Below the pieces are notes generated by a model. That model ran no database searches. It saw only the letters and a program-made list of their open reading frames with translations, and was not told the origin of the DNA. This document shows, in pieces, positions 22,641-34,404 of a stretch of DNA of 64,000 bases. The position numbers and the translations under genes are program-made. The stretch covers positions 1,105,902 to 1,169,901 of the forward strand of contig NW_002060959.1 of assembly GCF_000150275.1 (NCBI RefSeq), given 5' to 3'. The DNA comes from Trichoplax adhaerens. Its lineage: Eukaryota > Placozoa > Uniplacotomia > Trichoplacea > Trichoplacidae. Position 1 is the first letter of the stretch, and each line of letters begins with the position of its first letter.

Positions 22641-23654
22641 CATTAGATCTGTTCCGTGATGCAATGCAACCGATAGACACCGATGTAGATTAAGAATGGG
22701 TTGAGTTTGTTCGTTAACTCCTACAGTTGAAACCATAACTAAATCCATGGAGGTAAAAGAAAACCTCCACCACCACTAACTCATTGCTTATATAAAATAA
22801 GTCCAACGGATCGTAAGGTAACGATAGCAACGAGTCCAGTACCAGTAATCAGTCAAGCCAAGTACATGTCTCGTGCTTCATAGTATACACACAGCGCTTG
22901 AGTTAGGTTCGAGTAGTATACCATACTCATGCCAAGCGACAGGATCAGTGTTCCGTACCGAACCATTCCGTACCGACTCGTTCCGTTGCACTAGCAGCTT
23001 CCAGTACGCAAGTCCGTTCGAGCCATCATTAAGTCAAGTCAAATGAATGAAAAATGGCGAAAATCGTCGTCTAGTGGATATTTTTCCATCGTTAGACTAG
23101 GTGGAGTAGAGCAGAGAGGATTAATTTTACTTATAAAATCAGCCTATAATCCATATTGTAAAAATTAGACCGTGAAATATCACCAAGCTTTGATATTAAC
23201 CAGCTTATCTTGAGACCAAATCCCCAACATTTCGATCAAGGCATCTTCGATTCGCCCAAAACCTCGTATGAGAATACTGGCGATCTCATTGGCAACGAAG
23301 CCTTAATCAACTCTTCTAATGGTTGTAGCCTATACTGACTTACTACACGAATTTCTTACCTGAAAGGAAAGAGAAACGCCAAATAGAACAGATAATATCA
23401 TGTCTGTGGCGATGATCAGGTTGCCATGATCAAAATGAAATCTTCATCTTCCATTATGACGATAATAAATAAGAATAACAATAATCGAAAATAAATAATT
23501 GTCTGTCAATCTTGCAAGGCCTTGTGCCACTGGCCTACTGTAGATTCTCCATTCTGACGTTAATAGTGTATCGACGATAAATTGTGTATCGCCACTTAAT
23601 TGATGGATTCACTTTGTTTATGTATATATATAACTCTTTATCCTTGATTGATAG
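22641..23654. other. Upstream region of the MKKS-like gene
   Basis: Should contain the promoter and the missing first coding exon of the chaperonin gene, which must end in phase 2. A candidate could not be fixed. Around 22950-22990 there is a cluster of CCGTACCG/TTCCG words like those in the 4.8 and 8.9 kb non-coding regions. Confidence 0.35.
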
Positions 23655-26600
23655 AACTGCTAGCCAGATTTGCAATTCACTAGAAGATATCTTAGCTAAA
23701 ACCTATGGTCCTGTAGGAATGGACGTCTTAATTGATGTCATGTCAACCAATGTTGTCGCTACCAATCATGGAAGTACCATTATCAATTCATTGCAGATAT
23801 CACACCCGGTAAGGGCACTATGCTATGCAATGGAATCGTCTTGTACTGTAGATTATTAAACAGCGTATACATTAAAGTGGATACTTGAAGGATATCATAC
23901 CGCCATACGCGTACATTAATATTACCACGTAATTATTAATGTGCTTCAAATTAATGTGGATACTTAAAGGAGATCATATCGGAATACAGTAATGTTAATT
24001 TTTATGTTACCTTATATATAGTTTAAATTAACGCGGATTCTGGAAGGAAATCATATCGGAATATATTGATGTAGTGATCTTTTATTTGTATGTGTTTTAA
24101 ATTAAGACAGATACTTGAAGGAGATCGTATCGCGGGATACATTATTATGATATGGTTATCTTTTAATTTCCCCTTTTATCATCTTTTATGTATTGTAAAT
24201 TATAGTAGATACTCGAAGGAGATCATATTGAGATACATAAATATTATTACCCATGTTATTATGTAGTTGTCATTCATGTATTTTAAATGGACGTGGATAC
24301 TTGACGGGGTTCATATCGGCATGCATTAATATTGTCATGTAGTTATTATTTATGTGTTTTAAATTAACGTGGATATTTACAGCAGATCATATCGGGCATA
24401 CATTAATAATGTTCTATAATTATCATTTATTTATATATTTTAAGTTAACGCGGATACTTGAAGGACATCGTATCGGGATACAATAATATTTATTATGTTT
24501 TCATCTTATATCTCGATGTTATAAATTAATGGGGACACTTAACTATTTTAAATTAATGGGAATACTTGAAGGAGATCATATCGGGGTGTATTAACATTAT
24601 TATGTAGTTATCTGATGTGTTTTAAATCAACGTAGATATTTGAAAGACACCATATCTGGATATATTAATATTATTATGCAGTTATCTTTTACGTATTTCA
24701 AATGAAAACAGATAGTCGTAAGTAATCATATAAGGATATACTAATACGGGAATATTATTATTTTAATCTTTTACCTGTTTAAGTTAACAGGGATGCCAAT
24801 AGGAAATCATATCGGGATACATTTATAATATTATTATGCTATCTTCTACGCGTTTCAAATTAATTGTGACACTTCAAGGGGGATCACATCAAGATCATTA
24901 ATATGTATTCTACAGTATAATCTTAACACGAATACTTGAAAGAGATCATGCTGTGGTAAAATAATACGTTACATATCATCTTTGCTTTTAAATTAGCACT
25001 AGCACTTCAAGGAGGTCATATCAAGATACCCAAATACATATACGTATTATATTCGTCCAGTATTATCACCCATTTAAAATCAATACTCATCGTGAAACAG
25101 TTCTTATCGAGATTTGTTACTATATATAGTCTATGATTATAAATTAATCCGAATACTTCAAAGAGACTATCCTAAGGTATATTAATATCATTTTCGATTC
25201 TTTTATCGTTTTATAAATAGGTAGGACAATTAATTACCAACTCGGTTAAGAAATTTTACGATAAAACAGGTAGAAGAGGAAAAATGCCCATTTGTAACTT
25301 GTCTAGTTATCCCTGTGCTATTGAGCGTCATGTATTGTTAAACTCAGTATTTTACTTATCTACTATTTTAATAGCAGGGTAAATTAAATTATATTTGTAA
25401 TTCTTAACCTAAACATTGTCACAGTATACGCAATTGATAGAATAATGTATAAGGAAGATGATAAAAGCATTTTGATAAATGATACATTTATTAGGTGATG
25501 GCTCAACCTCATTTGTATTGATAATGGCATCGATGATGAGACAGGTATGCTTGAATTAATGGTGGGAATAAATGCAAAAATTCATAATTTTTACCAAACC
25601 AAGTAATCAGATGTTATATATATAATATGCTACGCATGATACGCTAATTATTACTGGTTAAATCTATAAATCAAGGGTATATAGTGCACATTTTCTGCCT
25701 ATAAATTGTAAAGGTGATATGTATAGTAAGAGAATACTCGATCTATCTACTGCTCCTATTACGTAGATTTTGCGTCATGCGGAAAGTGAAGATACAAATA
25801 ATAAATGGCGTAGCGATCATAAGGAAACAATTATTAAATGTAAAACTATTTACTACTTATAAACCTTTCGATTACTACATTTCTAATCCCTCGATATATC
25901 CAATTTCTAAATGTATAATTATTGTCACATTGAATAAATTCTATTAGTATCTAGAGCTTTTAGGAAAGTCAATATTGATCTTGACCAGTATTTTACTCCC
26001 ATCTTACACAAAATGGTAAAAACATTAATCGCTTTGCTAAATATCGATTAGAAACGATAAAAATGTAAGTACTGAGTAGCATGATAAAACTTTTTTTTAT
26101 AAATATCTGATTATGTAGGCGACTTGTCTAACTGACTTCAATAAAAACTCTGTCATTGAGTCCCTTAATGGCATTATTACCACAGGTAAGATATTTGATA
26201 GTATTGCATGCTTGGCTTTTTCCGTATAATTATGCTTTAGTAATACGTATATTTTTAGCTTATTTCTTTATACAAATCGAAAGCATTTAAGGTGATTGTA
26301 GAGATGCAGAGTAGAATTTTAGTTTTTATCCTATTTATATTGGATTCTATTAAATGCCTCGATGATCATTTTAGTAATTTATAAGTTTGCAATTGCTATG
26401 ATTTTATCAACTCTTCTAGCTATGAATGGAAAGTTTGGATCCTTAGCTGTAGAAAAACTGACGAAAATTACCGTCGAGTTAATTCTGCGACATGCATGTA
26501 ATTTATCTACTTGTGAAGCTTTAAATAAGGTCATTATAAATTGGCCATCACCTGTCTTGCATCTTTTGTATACGAAGTTAAAATAGGATTAGAATATGAT

Positions 26601-28964
26601 ATCATTAATAATAAGAGCACACTCTAATTCTTAGACAATCAACAAACTTGTTGATGAATTTTATCTTATTGTTACTGAAATTCCTCAAATCCCGTTAAGT
26701 GAATCTTGCATATTAAATGGGTAATTTGAATTATTTTAAAGCTGTTATACGGTGTAAAATTACTGTCAGCTAAGATGATACATCCCTCTTTTATAGTATT
26801 TTACTTAGGTATAACTCCAAAGGAGTAAACGATAAACTTATTGCTGCTCTGTCAAATCAGAAATATCCTTCACTAATCCGAAAGTTTAGTTAAGAGGCTG
26901 AAATTTAAGCATTGGTCAAAAGCGAATTAAAAGCATTGAGATATTTTATCAATGATATTTTAAAATTAATAATTTTAATATCCTTAACTAATTGTTACCT
27001 TCAAGTTTACTTGCATAGCATTTAAATTAGACCAAAGTATAAGACAAGGAGAACATACATCTCTTAGGTACTTTCGAGATATTACAGTAAACAAGTATTA
27101 ACATGGATATTTATAAAAAATATTATATCTTATAATGGATGTTTCTTCCCGTGTTAGCTTCAGTAGATCTTCACAAGTAGATGGTGCTGTTGAATATCAG
27201 CAGAGCCGAATTAAGCGGTTTCTTAGCAAACTGCAAGATGAAAATGTCAAGTAAGATTAGAAAATCAACGGAAAAACTAACTTAGGCGGATAGCGATAAG
27301 AAACTTTATGTATTATAAATTTTCTTGAATCTGTTTATAATTGTCTCTGATAGTATAAACTTTTACATTAATAGATTAATTATTAGTACAGAGAGTGTAA
27401 CTGATGTTGCTGTATATCTTTGCAATCGAGCTGGAATTATTATCTTAGCAGTAAGTGAGGCCATTAATATATGTAGTAGTTAATGATTTATTATGTATAT
27501 GTAGGTATCGCTAAAATTTATCATATATTTCTGGTATAAACTATTTACTATTGCTTTCTGTATTATCAGAATGTAGCTGAGGAAGAAGCCAATCGAATAG
27601 GATATTACTGTAACCTTGGCATCATTTATGAAGTCGACATGGTTAGCAAATAAAATATGAAATCTATTTATAATCTACAATTGATTAAATTTGAATGAGT
27701 ATATTAAAAAATACCTATTTTTCATGCAAGGAGGAAACGCTAATATCGAAATTCACTGGTATTACCTCTTGCCAATTTATTACCAAGAGCACGCAACGGT
27801 AATAGTAGTAGTTAAATTTATAATAATAATTTTGACTTGTAGTCAAAATTGAATGATTTAAGTGAAATTAATTAGCGCATATATACTCTTACTTTACTTT
27901 CCAGGTATATTCAATTTATTCCACAACTTGCGGAATCAAACAGGTAATGATTACGGAAAAACTGCGTTCTACCACTCAATAATTTGCTAATATTAATTTA
28001 TTTTTATAATATCTTTTAAAAGGATGTATCATCTTTTGCTTTGCGGACTAGCCAAAGAACTATGCCATCAGTATCGAGCTGCAATCCATAATAGTCTAAA
28101 ATGTGTACTGATGTGGCTAGATCCACCGTATTGCTTGCGCACGTACCAACCATGTACCGTACCTGGTGGAGGTGCTACAGAATTTGCTCTCGCTAGAGCT
28201 CTGAAGGTGTTGCCGTCTAACGATAGCAATGATCCAGTTTATCGAAGTGCTTGTCAAATTCTTAGCGAGGTATGACGAATAATGATGCTTTACAACATAA
28301 AACTACGAATTCAACACCATAGCATTGCGCAACATTTCATATTAGCACTTTGATTTTATTTTTAAGAGTCTTCTAGCTATACCACGAACTCTTTATAACA
28401 ACTCAACTAACAGTACAGCGGGAGGCTTTATCCGGATTTTAAAGGTAGGGATATTATTATTGGGTTGTTTACGAGAGAATTTTTATGTAAATATGGCAAA
28501 GAATAATTCGGCTTTAACTGATATTAGGAAATAGATTCCGAATCAAGTGCACTAGGCAGTCATAATTGGAAAGGTATTAATCCATATACAGGTACATAAT
28601 TATTCCAGTTGTATTACTGTTCAGTGAATGTATTGGCTCTTTCTTGAGTTATTAACACTAAGATCTATTACTAACTTGGGTAGGCCATTTTGGCAGTAGC
28701 CACAATGTTATTGAACCAATGTATATTAGGTAATAAAATACTTGTTAATTTGGATATCATAAACATCATAAGAACGCATTTTCAGCATTACATGCTTACA
28801 AAATACATCGAAAGTTTATTACTTTTTTTGACTTGCTTATTTTTAGATACTACAGTGTCCGACAATGCTTACAAGTTATCACTCAGATTCTAAAAATAGA
28901 TAAAGTGATTTCTGCCATAGGCTGCGGAAATGGACGAAATAAGGCAGACGAACAAGATAATTAA
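23655..28964 (+). CDS. MKKS/BBS6-like group II chaperonin (5' exon missing)
   Basis: Nineteen exons join in phase: 23655-23808, 25221-25269, 25495-25544, 25767-25839, 25957-26015, 26119-26185, 26420-26529, 26635-26720, 26809-26883, 27158-27250, 27375-27450, 27570-27641, 27731-27798, 27905-27943, 28023-28269, 28367-28444, 28528-28591, 28684-28729 and 28847-28964. They give about 540 residues (human MKKS 570). Chaperonin hallmarks are degenerate: KTYGPVG near the start, DKTGDGSTS where CCT subunits have the GDGTTS ATPase motif, and VPGGGATE in the later equatorial domain. Segment order and the divergent middle region match MKKS better than any CCT subunit. MKKS acts with BBS10 and BBS12 in assembling the BBSome for ciliary traffic. 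The first exon, expected to give only a short N-terminus, was not found. The join after 26015 skips about a dozen residues relative to human, so a small exon there may be missed. Confidence 0.82.
23830..25200. repeat. Degenerate ~95-bp tandem repeat filling an MKKS-like intron
   Basis: Roughly thirteen copies of a unit reading TTTTAAATTAACGTGGATAC, TTGAAGGAGATCATATCGGG, ATACATTAATATTATTATGT, then AGTTATCTTTTAT. The units are strongly diverged, with substitutions and length changes, and fill nearly all of the 1.4-kb intron between the first two exons found. No coding frame runs through them. Confidence 0.8.
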
Positions 28965-29528
28965 GCTGCTATAATTGACAAAATTAAAAGCAATGATTAT
29001 TTTGCAAAGTAGGTCCACTTGTTCCTACTCATAGGGATATATCGGAATTTAAGTATATTAGAAAAGCAATACCAGATTGCAGAATACCGAACATTCTATC
29101 ATTTATCTTCGAATAACAATGATAATTAATATGCAGATAGAAATGAGAGTACTTTATAAAATGCGGAAAAAATGATTTTTTATGAAAGTGTAGGAACACG
29201 TACGACATCAAAATTTTAAAGGTGGAAGAACAATATACTGCATCAGTACGCATTGGATTGGAATTGTTGTTCAACATTCATCGTAACAGCGGTTAAATAT
29301 TAGCACCTAGAAGGTTGTTACTTTATAAAGACTTGCTCACTGTAAAAAAAATATTATTAACTTACACCGGAATTGATATTTTTATAAAAAATGCTTATGT
29401 ATGGTACTTCGCATACATAGGGCATACATACATACATAAATACATACATACTTACATACTTATAGGAAAATACATACAATAAAAAAATAAAGATTTGAAA
29501 TCCTATCGAGACCAAAGAAAATAAGAAA
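28965..29528. other. Intergenic between convergent MKKS-like and TIR-SLOG genes
   Basis: 564 bases holding both 3' ends. It contains a CATA/TACA tetranucleotide microsatellite at about 29423-29460 and an A-rich AATAAA stretch near 29478-29490. No gene is seen. Confidence 0.5.
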
Positions 29529-32500
29529 TCATTGCGTTAGCGGCAACGTCGATGCCGTAGATAAAGGGGATTGGTGATTGGGATAATCTTCGTTTCTGTA
29601 ATCTCCCAAACTATTCCCGTTCAGTAAACAGTTGATGATATTAAGTACGGCTACTCCAATGTCATCTACTGTAGCCAATCTGTCAGCAAGGGTCTCCCAA
29701 TCATCAAGGCAGACGTTTCGTGGAAGCTGAAGTATAAAAAATGAGTGCAATAGGGATTACATGAAATATTTTTATTACATCTGATAAATTGCATATTATA
29801 GACTAAGGTTAATTACTTCAAATATTTGCTGAGGAACATTAAATTTTCCTCCAGCAGCGCCACCAGTAACTTTAATTGGAATAACAGTATGATCATTCCA
29901 GCAAAATTGTTCCGCTTCATGTGCTGCACCAGGTCCTCCTTCAATTAATATACAAATACTAATTGCCTTGGATACAATAATCTCACGCTCTCGAACATTA
30001 TCTCCTGCAAATATTGTAGAACCAAATGGGACATCCATGAAGGTCTTGTCACTATTTTGCCTAGCTTGTAATGATCGATCCTAGAAGTTATAATACGTGA
30101 ACAATGGTCAATTTTATACGCTATATCTGTTAACATTGTGTTTAAACCAGGTGATATCGTAAGTATTACTGACCTGTTCGTCGCGTACTGGCAGCACATG
30201 GTAAACTAAAGGTTCCTTTTTGGACGTTATACGTTTATTATAAAAACTACGACCTAAGGGACAAAATATTAGCTTTAAGCTTATGTATTATTCGACATTA
30301 TCGTACGTATTTTCTTTAATTATAGTCAATCCTAACATGAAAGCTTTCCTTTACACACAACTTTACGAGAATTATTCTATGCATCTCTAAATATAATTGA
30401 ATATACTTTACCTAAAACATCACCAACTCCATAGAATCCTCCAGTTATAAGGCTTAAATTATCGAAATCAGCCAAGCATGCACCAATGGACCTTTTTTTT
30501 AAGACGATAGCATATCAATGAGTAAATGTAATGTCCAGTTCATGCTAACTTTCTTGTCATACTTGCAAATCGCCTCTGTGTTCTTGCTATAAAATTTTGT
30601 GCCGCCAGAGATGTATACACAGGGATCGCTTCGTGGTAAAGTTTCCCTTAAAAGATAGCTCTACAAAGCCGTTGGTTAATTAAAATTTTAGGTAAAAACA
30701 ATCTCTTTACTTTAAATACAAAAGCATTGACTAGTAAAATATTGTAATTGAAGATATTAATACCTTAAGAGAGATGTCAGCATCATTTAACAGATTATCT
30801 TCCCGATTAAACGTCTGTCGTACGCGAGCTACTAGTGTCTGTTTATAGTCTTTTCGTTGAACGTCCTAATGGCAATTGGTCATTAGAGTATAAAGGCTAA
30901 GCTACGGTTTGAAGACTTTTAAAAATCCGATATTGTATGCAAAAGTAATGTTAACTAAACAACCTCGAGAGGAGCAGTTCCAATTAGCATCGACAGCCAA
31001 CCTGGCATGGCAAATTCTTCAGCTTTTAAAGGAATAAATCTTTTCCTATGTTCACAATAGTATACCTGATGTAGCAATTTGAGAATGGTGATTAAATACC
31101 AAATTGGATACCAAATAAACCCTTCAAATTTAGATTAACTGCAAAAGAATATACAAGATCTACGCACCTGCTGTTGACATAAACGTGAAGTAGCAAATGC
31201 TTGCGACAACAAAAAGATGACCATACAAGCTTCATCAGTAATTCTCTGAAATTCAATTCTCATTCGTTTTGTTGCTTTTTCGGTTAATTCTAGTTGTATG
31301 TTGATAATAAATATATATAAATATGAATTATTGCAATGATCTAAGCACTGAAACTTTAGACAGTATTACAGATTGCTCTAAATGGACTGTTTTTAATATT
31401 TGTCGATGAAGGGTAACGATTTTATTTCTATATCATTGTATAACATATTTCTATTGCTAGCATCAGACCAGTCTTTTGGCTTATTTTCGCCCTTTTGTTA
31501 CTGCGGAGCTTTTTCTTGGCGGGTTCATTGACAGTCTTGTATAAATCCGCCATGAGTTCACTGGTCAATACTATTTCGTAACCTTCTTCTTCTAAACAAT
31601 TTTTGATTTCATTAGCCTGCAAATTGAAGAAGCGAATTAATTTACGCTTTTTCTTATGGTATGATTTTGTAGTGCTATAGTTACATGCAGTTAAACATGC
31701 TTAGATTATACAGGTTAAAATACCTATTACATTCAATAGCAAAAATAGAGATCTATCCTTACAATATTGTCCTGAGTAGGGTGACAGCTAAGAATGATAA
31801 GTGGTTTTCCATCACGAGGCTCCTGGGATGCCATAGGGGATGATGCATTTCCAAACAATTGTAAAGGGCAACTGCGTATCATCGAAATTCTCTTCTGTAG
31901 TTGCGTATCTGAACTTTCGTCATCGAACGTTTCTGTACTATCGGATAGCGATATAGATCGACGGCATAATTCGCCTATTTGTTGAGCAACTCCAACTACA
32001 TACACTTTATCCCAATATGAAATGTCATCTTTATTACCATCTAGTAATCAATCGGAATTCATCATTTTGTTGTCAATTAATTCATGCTACAAGAAAAACA
32101 TAATGGAAGATTTGAAAAGAAACCTTTTAAAATATTTTCCGTAGTTTTCCATGGAACAAACTGTGTTGTTGCAAATTGAATAGCTAGACACCTATAGTTT
32201 AGAAATGAAGTGTAAAGCGAGGAAACAAATAATGTATTAGACGATTATGTGGCATAACTTACAGATAGCTGTTAGTTATAATGCTGCATGCAATTTAATT
32301 TTATTTCACAGAGTGTATGAATTTTTCAAACTTACGCGGGAGGCCAATCACTTAGAAAATTAACAGGCACGACATATTTTCCTAAAACATCCGCTAGCTT
32401 GATCTAATTTATCCAAACACCAAAATAATTTGTGAAGTTGGTTTGTTATCTCAATATTTTTATGTTACGTTTCACAGTAGCATGATAAACGTAAAAGAAA

Positions 32501-34404
32501 TTAGTATTATATTCCTAGAATTGAATTTGCTTACTTCTCTATTTGTCCATTGCGTTTTACCATACCTTGGTGTGACAAGTGGTACAAATACCTCACATGA
32601 ACTAACAGCATCGTTAAGGGAATCTTGCCAATCAACACCGCACTTTATTTCATGAACATCCTGTGAAATAGGATAGTTAAAAGTAGTAATGGTTAAGTAA
32701 GAAAATTAATTTAGCGAAGCTAGGAGTGAACTGTAAATTAGTACCAACATCAAACAGTAACATACAGGCACTATAACCTACATCATTACACGTACTAGGA
32801 TAGGTGATCACTACATACGTATGCGTATTAACAATCTTTCACACGTATTTACCAGATAAACGCTAAAACCAAGCTTTTCAAACTCTTCTTTCAAACTTAA
32901 AGCATGCAGTGCGGCTTCAGCTCTAACATAACTAATAAGTATTTCCTTTTCACTGTTGTCTTTTACGGCAATTGCTTTAGATCTATTTTGTAAATTTGCT
33001 ACTGCCGGATGGAACAGTCTATGAGATCTAATACTATCTGCTGCTGATGTAAGGGCATTGAAATCTTTATTTTTAATCCTATGATATTGAAAAAGAATGA
33101 AGAAATTTATCGGTAAGCCGTAGAGCTGGCCTCTATCTAGCCTTCGTGATCAAATATATTGTGCTACTGTACTGTACTAATAGTATACTGATAGCTTACG
33201 GTGTATCATTTGAGTGAGGAATGGCGACTGCAACAGAGCCTGTGAAACGAAATAGTTAACGTTATTTAGATTTATTTATCTCGTCGTCATCTAAATAGTT
33301 GATATAAGAGCTCTACCGAGAGTACTAAGTGTAAAAAATATAGACTTGCTAAAGATGAAACCTTTGCGTTCGAGAACTAGCATGATACCATAAATAAAAA
33401 ATAAAATAAGGAAAATTTGCAGTATCCTCAATGACTTTTACTATTAAAGGTATAACTATCTCATCCTCAATGATTTTTAATTTCGTATAAAATTAACGTT
33501 AATAAATCACTATCTGATAAGTTAAAAATTGATTGCCCTATCGAATTGATCACAGCAAATGCCATATCCATTACGTCTTATATATTCTAGGTCTATATAA
33601 AAAATGCCTATCATATCCATGAGAATGCTACTATTCTTATTATCGTGATTATTTAAGTAGAGTATTCATTGCCTAGCTTTCTCTGTATTTTTACCCAGCT
33701 TACTATTATCGGGCGCTTGAAATTGGATATAAATTATTTGCTGCGTTATAATATCAGCAATAGTTAGTCTTTCTTCTTGAAAGGTGAAAACAGGCCAGCA
33801 ATTATGATCCAAGAAAGTAAACGCTGCCAGCTTGGCACCTTTTAGCTATTATAAAGTATGTGATAATAGGCTAAGTGAGATATCATATACTGGCAATGGT
33901 TATCAAATTATTATCATTAAGGTTGTCTACGGTGATGATTGAAATTAAGTTACGGTGTATTAACAACTTTAACCTGTTGGTTAATTTCACGTCGAGTTTC
34001 AGACAATAGCAGCGTAATTTTAGCAAAGATGAAACCAAGCGGTTTTTTATCGGTTGACATAATTCCAATTCTGCATTCATCAACTATAAAAAAGGATGAA
34101 AATACCGATGGGTAATTGATTCATATTCTATACGCGTATATTGACTATCTTACTGTACAGTATAGGGCTGAAATTGATGGCATTAGGGTACTATAACAGA
34201 TGACACGCGAGCTAAAGATTCACTGTTTGAGAACTTTTGTATCTTTTGCTTACCTGCAGTTTGAATAGTAACTAGGTTATCATGATCTACCACATGGCTA
34301 GCTCGAATGCACATTTCTTGATTTGAATTCACAGGCCAACTATAGCATTGCAATTAATTATTGGATAATAATTGAAATATCTTAGTGATAGGTGACTAGT
34401 CCAT
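29529..34404 (-). CDS. TIR-TIR-SLOG (LSDAT) protein, putative NAD-derived nucleotide signalling
   Basis: Eighteen minus-strand exons join in phase to 784 aa: 34404-34397 (tentative), 34339-34254, 34083-33974, 33845-33695, 33239-33200, 33078-32853, 32660-32535, 32403-32336, 32191-32124, 32040-31763, 31616-31469, 31289-31168, 31065-30964, 30865-30764, 30660-30563, 30491-30412, 30253-30174 plus 30080-29817 and 29726-29529. Residues 1-130 form an unrecognised N-terminal region. TIR1 (about 176-295) has EILISYV, a VYLDVHEIKCG loop and QWTNREI, whose E249 matches the catalytic Glu of NAD-cleaving TIRs such as SARM1. TIR2 (about 373-510) has PLIILSCHP and MVIFLLSQAF but Gln477 at the Glu position. 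SLOG (about 556-705) shows VYISGGT, LITGGFYGVGD and IEGGPGAAHEAE, as in TRPM-type LSDAT domains. No membrane segment is seen, so it is not a TRPM channel. Product and ligand are inferred by family. Confidence 0.88.

Noticed and set aside
29529-30660. TRPM channel gene
   Set aside because: The LSDAT/SLOG segment resembles that of TRPM, but upstream exons are TIR domains and the chain stops about 80 residues after the SLOG domain with no membrane helices.
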